This document shows, piece after piece, positions 58,359-64,000 of a stretch of DNA of 64,000 bases (position 1 is its first letter; each line of letters starts with the position of its first letter). The translations under genes and the position numbers were made by a program. Under the pieces are notes generated by a model. The model made no database searches. It had not been told where the DNA came from and worked only from the letters and a program-made list of their open reading frames with translations. Source of the DNA: Candidatus Stahliibacteriota bacterium (GTDB lineage: Bacteria; Hydrothermota; Tepidihabitantia; SM23-42); the NCBI GenBank assembly GCA_030602565.1, contig JAUVZL010000006.1, forward strand, positions 1 to 64,000. Reading direction: 5' to 3'.

Positions 58359-58807
58359 TGCTGATTGAAGCAGTTGGCATCGGCATGCTCTTGAGTCTGA
58401 TTCTAACTGAAACGATTGGCCTTGCCGCAGGTGGTATTGTGGTACCAGGCTATATCGCATTGGTGCTTCACAACCCAGTCCAGGTCATCAGCACGATAAT
58501 CGCTGGTATCGCAACATTTCTGATAATCAAATTCATCTCTTTGTATGTTATCATCTACGGTCGAAGATTGTTAATTGTCTCTATCTTTGTAGGTTATCTA
58601 ATCGCCTACTTCACAAAGATCTCCCCGGTCCTCGCCTTGGATTCGCTCAGTCTGAATATTGAAACAATAGGTTTTGTTATCCCCGGTCTAATCGCTTATT
58701 GGATTGCGCGCCAGGGCATAATACCAACCCTGTCGGCAATGATCATCGTATCCAGTTTAGTGCGATTGGTTATTATTATTATCCATAATGGAGCAATATT
58801 ACCATGA
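58358..58807 (+). CDS. pgsC: Poly-gamma-glutamate biosynthesis protein PgsC/CapC
   Basis: 'IGMLLSLILTETIGLAAGGIVVPGYIALVLHNPVQV'. Confidence 0.93.
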   Translation: MLIEAVGIGMLLSLILTETIGLAAGGIVVPGYIALVLHNPVQVISTIIAGIATFLIIKFISLYVIIYGRRLLIVSIFVGYLIAYFTKISPVLALDSLSLNIETIGFVIPGLIAYWIARQGIIPTLSAMIIVSSLVRLVIIIIHNGAILP

Positions 58808-59877
58808 AGCGGCGTGAAGGCAGGATTCCGCTCTTATTGCTGGTAATAATAACCCTGATAACGATTTTGTTAATGTTTTTTGAGTTAAACTCAAAGCACC
58901 GCGTTAAAGCTGAGTTCTTTGAAGAAAAAATCGCTGCCGCAGAGTTAACTCAAAGGTGTTTTGATGAAATCAAACAAGCGAGTGATAATTTGAACATTCC
59001 GATCGATCGAATAAATGATCCAAATGAAACCGGACTCATCGGTATCCAGTATTCCCCCATTACTGCAGAACGCGGTGATCTAAATGCGAAACTCACATCG
59101 ACAAACCCAAATCTAGCAGCACTAATCGCAAAGCTGATAAAAGCAACCCGCATAGAAAAAGGTGACAAGGTAGCAGTATCACTTACTGGTTCGTTGCCAG
59201 GTCTAAATATTGCTGTCTTGAGCACTCTCGAAATATTAGAACTTAAACCAATTATTATTACTGCAGCAGGGTCCTCTATGTGGGGTGCAAATTACCCTCA
59301 GTTTACCTACCTTGATATGGAACAAGTACTTTACGAAAAAGGCTTATGGGGATTTAAGACAAGCGCGGCTTCAATCGGCGGTGAAGACGACATGGGCCGG
59401 GGTTTGAGCCCAAAAGGCAGGGAATATCTTATGGCAGCAATACAAAGAAATAACATAGATTTCTTAGCCGTCGAAAACCTTGATGATGCAATAAGAAAAC
59501 GCATGGACATTTACCGCTCTTTTGGCGATATCAAACTCTTTATAAACGTCGGAGAACACAATACTTCTTGGATCGGTATCGACCCTGGATATGGCCTGAT
59601 TCAAAGCGGACAGGTGAAACAAGGCAAAGGGTTAATAGCACGATTCTCACGTGCTGGTGTTCCGGTTGTCAATTTAGATCATATCTCGCAACTCGCTGAA
59701 AAATACGGTCTGCCAAATGCACCCATACCATTACCGGATATCGGTAAAGGACGTCTCTATTACGAGCACATATACTCAGTTACGCAGGCAGTAATATCAC
59801 TCGTTATCCTCGTTCTTATTATCTTCGTGGTCTTAAGATTCGATATTGAACACTATTTTAGAAAGGACAAAAAATGA
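58804..59877 (+). CDS. pgsW: Poly-gamma-glutamate system protein (PgsW-like)
   Basis: 'RINDPNETGLIGIQYSPITAERGDLNAKLTSTNPNLAALI'; operon position. Confidence 0.88.
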   Translation: MKRREGRIPLLLLVIITLITILLMFFELNSKHRVKAEFFEEKIAAAELTQRCFDEIKQASDNLNIPIDRINDPNETGLIGIQYSPITAERGDLNAKLTSTNPNLAALIAKLIKATRIEKGDKVAVSLTGSLPGLNIAVLSTLEILELKPIIITAAGSSMWGANYPQFTYLDMEQVLYEKGLWGFKTSAASIGGEDDMGRGLSPKGREYLMAAIQRNNIDFLAVENLDDAIRKRMDIYRSFGDIKLFINVGEHNTSWIGIDPGYGLIQSGQVKQGKGLIARFSRAGVPVVNLDHISQLAEKYGLPNAPIPLPDIGKGRLYYEHIYSVTQAVISLVILVLIIFVVLRFDIEHYFRKDKK

Positions 59878-60701
59878 TCAAATTGTTAATTTTGCTTTGT
59901 GTTTTTTCTCAGATCAAAGAAATTTCCCCTGATAAAAAATGCGAAATAGAAATTGTAACAAAGAAAATTGAAAAGTATAATCTATTGGTTAAAGGTGAAC
60001 CAATTACGCTTACAGTTGAAGGACCTACTTATTTGCGCGTATACACAAGAATCCCGTGGTCCGGTGACTTCAAAGGAAATAGACTCTATAAAATCATTCT
60101 CCAGGAAAATGACCTGGACGAAAGGATCATAACCCTTGAATCTGCAATGTCGGGTGTGACGAAAGATAAATCAGGAAGACCTTTAAGCAAATGGCGCTCA
60201 TTTTACCTTGAGGTTGATGAAGGAATCAATAATTACAAGATGATCAATTGGGCTTCACCAACTGATACAATACTGGTGCAGTTCAAATACGAAGCACCCA
60301 AAAAATGGAAAGATGTAGCGGCTACTGACTACGGTTCAATTATCGAAGCCATTGAGGCCGAGAAGATTATAAAATACTATGGGCTCAAAAATGATAACCA
60401 AATAACCATTGGCATAAGCGGACCCACTAAACTCAAGGTCATCTCAAGGTTAAGCTATGATGAGACGATAACTGGCGAGCAAAACTATACTATGCTTGTG
60501 CATGAAAAAGGAAAAACAACGAAATTTCCATTGAAATGCTATAAATCCGAGACTATAAGATACAAGAACCGAAAAGACATTGTTCCTTCCAATGCCAGAA
60601 TATTTTACATAAAGCTGGGCAAGGGATGGCACACCCTCGAATTCAGCTTATCCGGCTCTATTGCAAAAGAAGCAGCACTGAGATTTCAGGTAGAAGAATA
60701 A
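59874..60701 (+). CDS. Hypothetical exported protein in PGA locus
   Basis: Signal-peptide-like N-terminus; translational overlap with PgsW. Confidence 0.65.
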   Translation: MIKLLILLCVFSQIKEISPDKKCEIEIVTKKIEKYNLLVKGEPITLTVEGPTYLRVYTRIPWSGDFKGNRLYKIILQENDLDERIITLESAMSGVTKDKSGRPLSKWRSFYLEVDEGINNYKMINWASPTDTILVQFKYEAPKKWKDVAATDYGSIIEAIEAEKIIKYYGLKNDNQITIGISGPTKLKVISRLSYDETITGEQNYTMLVHEKGKTTKFPLKCYKSETIRYKNRKDIVPSNARIFYIKLGKGWHTLEFSLSGSIAKEAALRFQVEE

Positions 60702-61696
60702 TGAATCTACTAATTCTACTTATCGCAGTCTGGGATTATTCTTATCGGTTCACCACAGATTTTGTCTATGATAATAATATCTTTTCTTATTCGGATCAAT
60801 ATATCGATGATTTTGTCAACTCGGTTGGCGCGTACCGCTTTCCCTTTGAGACTTATGATGATCTCGTTGTCGGCACAAATCTCCAGGTCTACTTACGCAA
60901 CAAATTCTTCGACCAAAGAACAACGACCTTTGATCTCAATGTTAAACCCAGCCATTATTTACTCAATAATCAAAAGGACTATTTAAGGCTGTCATTCGGA
61001 ATTAGGCAGTCTTTTGGCAAGTGTGCGCTTAAGCTATCGTTCCAAATCATCCCGAATTATCTTATCCGGTACTATAAAAACCAACAGGGGCAAAGTAGCG
61101 ACTATATTGGATGCGAAGTGAAATACCATAGTCTGACCGGTAAACTCTCAGTAAAACCCAAACCATGCATTAGACTAGAGCTGCGCTATAAGCATGGTTG
61201 GGATGATTACATTTATGAGTTCGACTTATATGATGCCAGTCATCACAATATTAACCTGGGTTCGGAAATCGGCATAAATGAAAAACTCGCACTCTGGTTT
61301 GGCTATGGATATAAGTCGCTTAAGAATGATTCCGCAAGTATTCCAACTGGACTGGAATCTACTCCAGACGGTTCATATCACCAGCATATCCTGAGCAGCG
61401 AAATCACTCTCGAGATAAAGACACTTATGCCTACAAGGATTAAGTTAGGTTATACTTATGGTTTCAAGAACTTTGGAACTGAATTGAGTGCTGATTCAAT
61501 GCATTTTGGTCGTCAAGACCACACTCACAAATTATCGACGCGTGTCGATCTGAAGATGTTCACCGGCATGTATTTGCGCATGTCGTTTCTCCAGCAATGG
61601 AGAAATGCAACCTCTGAGATATCACCTGGTGATATCGACAGAATAAAGGACTATGACAAATACAAACTTGGTGCTGGCTTGAGTTTTTATCATTAG
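60702..61696 (+). CDS. Putative outer-membrane beta-barrel protein in PGA locus
   Basis: ATG 60702; alternating amphipathic strands, C-terminal aromatic 'LGAGLSFYH'. Confidence 0.65.
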
Positions 61697-61704
61697 GAGA
61701 ATAG

Positions 61705-62676
61705 ATGAAAAGAACCGTTTACTTCATTTTTCTTGCAGCTCTGGTTACTTCTTGTCATCGCCCCATACCAGATGAGAATGCTCATATTTTTAGGATATTG
61801 AGCACTTGCTCGCTGCCTGGTTATGCTGAAGACCTCGACATAATTGATGACCTGGTTTACGTTGCTGATAATCAGGGCGGTTTACAGATTGTGGATATTA
61901 GCAACCCTGAAAATCCATTCGTTATCGGTGAGTATATGAGTGAGAAAAGTATTGTTAGTGTCGCAGTAAGAGATACTTTTGCTTACCTTGCTGTATCCCA
62001 CAGTCAAGGTGGCGTGAGGATAATAAATGTCGCCGAACCTGAGGACCCGGTCTTTGTCGGTGAAGACAATTGGTATTATGGCTACAATGTTGTAGCACCT
62101 CATAATGACACCATGCTTGTCTATGTAGCTGGTGGTTACTGGTTTGTGGTTGAGGATGTGAGTTTTCCACAATACCCAACCTTTGTACGAAGATTTTCAA
62201 CACCAGGTGATGTAAGGGGCATATATGTAATCGATTCGATTGTCTTTCTTGCCTGTGAGCAGATGGGTTTGCATATCTTCAACCTTGCAAAACCAGACAG
62301 CGAAGCACTTGTCGGCTGGCTTGACACACCTTCAAATGCGCGCAATATATTTGTTGAGAATCACTATGCATATATTGCTGATGGTCGTGCCGGATTGATT
62401 ATCATTGATGTCGCTGATCTTAATAACCCGGTTTTGACTGGACAATATGACACACCAGATTATGCTAATGATATTTTTGTTAACGGAGATTTGGCTTTTA
62501 TTGCCGATGGTGAAGGCGGTCTCCAGGTCATTGATATTGAGAACCCGGGTAACCCGATTTTTTATGGTGAAATCGAAACATCGTATGCAAATGGTGTTTA
62601 TGTAAAACATGATACTATTTACCTTGCTGACCGCGACATGGGTCTTGTAATCATAATCCAGGAAAAAGACCAGTGA
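61705..62676 (+). CDS. LVIVD-repeat beta-propeller lipoprotein-like protein
   Basis: Repeats 'YVADNQGGLQIVDISNPENP', 'YIADGRAGLIIIDVADLNNP'; lipobox-like 'LVTSCHR'. Confidence 0.82.
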   Translation: MKRTVYFIFLAALVTSCHRPIPDENAHIFRILSTCSLPGYAEDLDIIDDLVYVADNQGGLQIVDISNPENPFVIGEYMSEKSIVSVAVRDTFAYLAVSHSQGGVRIINVAEPEDPVFVGEDNWYYGYNVVAPHNDTMLVYVAGGYWFVVEDVSFPQYPTFVRRFSTPGDVRGIYVIDSIVFLACEQMGLHIFNLAKPDSEALVGWLDTPSNARNIFVENHYAYIADGRAGLIIIDVADLNNPVLTGQYDTPDYANDIFVNGDLAFIADGEGGLQVIDIENPGNPIFYGEIETSYANGVYVKHDTIYLADRDMGLVIIIQEKDQ

Positions 62677-64000
62677 TTCTATTACTATTTATGATCGGTT
62701 TCACAGAACATGTAAACCGTGTAGAAATCATGGAATCAAACCCTTACACAGTACAAATGCAAGTAGAATTCTCGAGCTTTAACAAACGAATGAACCAACC
62801 GATTACTCGATTCCTCTTTGCCCAAACCCAGCCGAGTTTCACTTATCAGGTTTCTGAGGTGGATCACGCGACTGTAAGAAAAGACGCTCAAGTTACCAAT
62901 ACAGCACCGATCCAAATCGGCAAGCCAATACTCATAAAAAACTGTCTGGTTTACCCTATTATTGTTTGGCCTAATTACTTAAAGGAAAATATTATCACTT
63001 CTTACAAATCTCTTGATATTACATTGAATTATCTTCCCCCACTACAAGACCTTATTCTCGCTCCTTCATTGGAAAAAGCTTATGCGCCACTGGTTTTGAA
63101 TTTGAAGGATTCTGGTGAATTAGAACCTTTGGGTTTTCTTATCATATGCCCGGATGCCTTTTATGACAGTGTATTACCGCTTGCCCAATGGAAGGAAAAA
63201 AAGGGCTGGTACGTGTCTGTGAAATGCCTGTCAGAAACCGGCTCCACACCCACTGAAATCAAGAATTACATAGCAAATGCCTATTATACCTGGTCACCTC
63301 CACCTGAGTATGTTCTATTGATCGGTGACGTGAATCAACTCCCCCCTGCTTCAACAACCACCCCGGTCAGTCGGACAGACTATCCATATACGCTCATTGA
63401 TGGTGATGATTTCCTCGCTGAATTATTAATCGGTAGATTACCTGCAAACACTACCAACGAGTTGAGCACAATTGTTGCAAAGATAATCGGATACGAAACA
63501 ACCCCCTATATGAATGACTCATCGTGGTTCACCCGTGCACTGATGGTTGCTGCGAATTACCCTCATGACACGATGACCACACCTATTGCAACAAAGAGAT
63601 GGGTAAGAGACAAGTTCTACGAATACGGATTCAATACCGTAGACACTGTCTATTTTCCGCCGATATCTGGTGCTACAGAAATAACAAACTCAGTAAATCA
63701 AGGTGTATCATTTGTTAATTACCGCGGTGGTATTGCTGACCCAGATGGCTGGGTATATCCAAATTTCCACAATACTGACGTGATCGGTCTATCAAACGGA
63801 TGGAAACTACCAGTAGTGACAAGTATTACCTGTCTCAATGGTAACTTTGGTTATGAGACCTGTTTTGGTGAAGCCTGGGTCAGAGCAGGTAATCCAATAA
63901 CGCCCAAAGGTGGAGTCGCCTTTTTTGGCGCATCAGCTGCAATGACCAGTAGCAGATGGAATAATTGCCTTGATATGGGCATTTACTGGGGTATTTTAGA
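62673..64000 (+). CDS. C25 (gingipain-like) peptidase family protein, 3' partial
   Basis: GTGA overlap; 'YVLLIGDVNQLPP', 'DYPYTLIDGDDFLAELLIGRLPA', 'VTSITCLNGNFGYETCFGEAW'; open to window end. Confidence 0.8.
   Translation, partial: MILLLFMIGFTEHVNRVEIMESNPYTVQMQVEFSSFNKRMNQPITRFLFAQTQPSFTYQVSEVDHATVRKDAQVTNTAPIQIGKPILIKNCLVYPIIVWPNYLKENIITSYKSLDITLNYLPPLQDLILAPSLEKAYAPLVLNLKDSGELEPLGFLIICPDAFYDSVLPLAQWKEKKGWYVSVKCLSETGSTPTEIKNYIANAYYTWSPPPEYVLLIGDVNQLPPASTTTPVSRTDYPYTLIDGDDFLAELLIGRLPANTTNELSTIVAKIIGYETTPYMNDSSWFTRALMVAANYPHDTMTTPIATKRWVRDKFYEYGFNTVDTVYFPPISGATEITNSVNQGVSFVNYRGGIADPDGWVYPNFHNTDVIGLSNGWKLPVVTSITCLNGNFGYETCFGEAWVRAGNPITPKGGVAFFGASAAMTSSRWNNCLDMGIYWGIL

Noticed and set aside
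1-64000. tRNA/rRNA genes
   Set aside because: None recognised by eye; a tRNAscan/Rfam run would be needed to exclude small RNAs

Overview
The 64 kb window looks like a chromosomal segment from an anaerobic, probably uncultured, Gram-negative-type bacterium. Lineage is inferred only from T9SS-like sorting tails, C25 peptidase and redox gene content. Main blocks: (i) ~1-18.7 kb, a large co-directional redox/oxidative-stress and Fe-S/sulfur-trafficking island (rubrerythrin, Hrb-type flavin reductase-rubredoxin, flavodiiron protein, ferritin-like proteins, superoxide reductase, TusA/DsrE, IscS/IscU, CopA, glutaredoxin, FTR, peroxiredoxin, PDO, DUF5320/NifX/Mrp/MinD/FmdB cluster); (ii) trehalose genes (OtsA-OtsB fusion and TreT-like); (iii) glycerate kinase/hydroxyacid dehydrogenase; (iv) ~26.4-37.7 kb, an accessory region whose intergenic spacers are attC-like, i.e. 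an integron-type gene-cassette array with all genes on the minus strand and no integrase in the window; (v) a nickel/cobalt ECF transporter cluster; (vi) a Nudix-PanD fusion, DUF89 and radical SAM genes; (vii) rtcA, an fpg fragment, secreted repeat proteins, Clp ATPase; (viii) a poly-gamma-glutamate (PgsB/C/W) locus with a putative outer-membrane barrel; (ix) a C25-like peptidase truncated by the window end. The best leads are the cassette array (cassette-specific boundary complementarity, bracketing 23-bp direct repeats), an in-frame TGA at a conserved Trp position in an FTR-rubredoxin fusion, a Nudix-aspartate decarboxylase fusion, and a dispersed palindromic GTAGTTGCC repeat family. All calls come from reading the sequence and the ORF track; no database searches were run.
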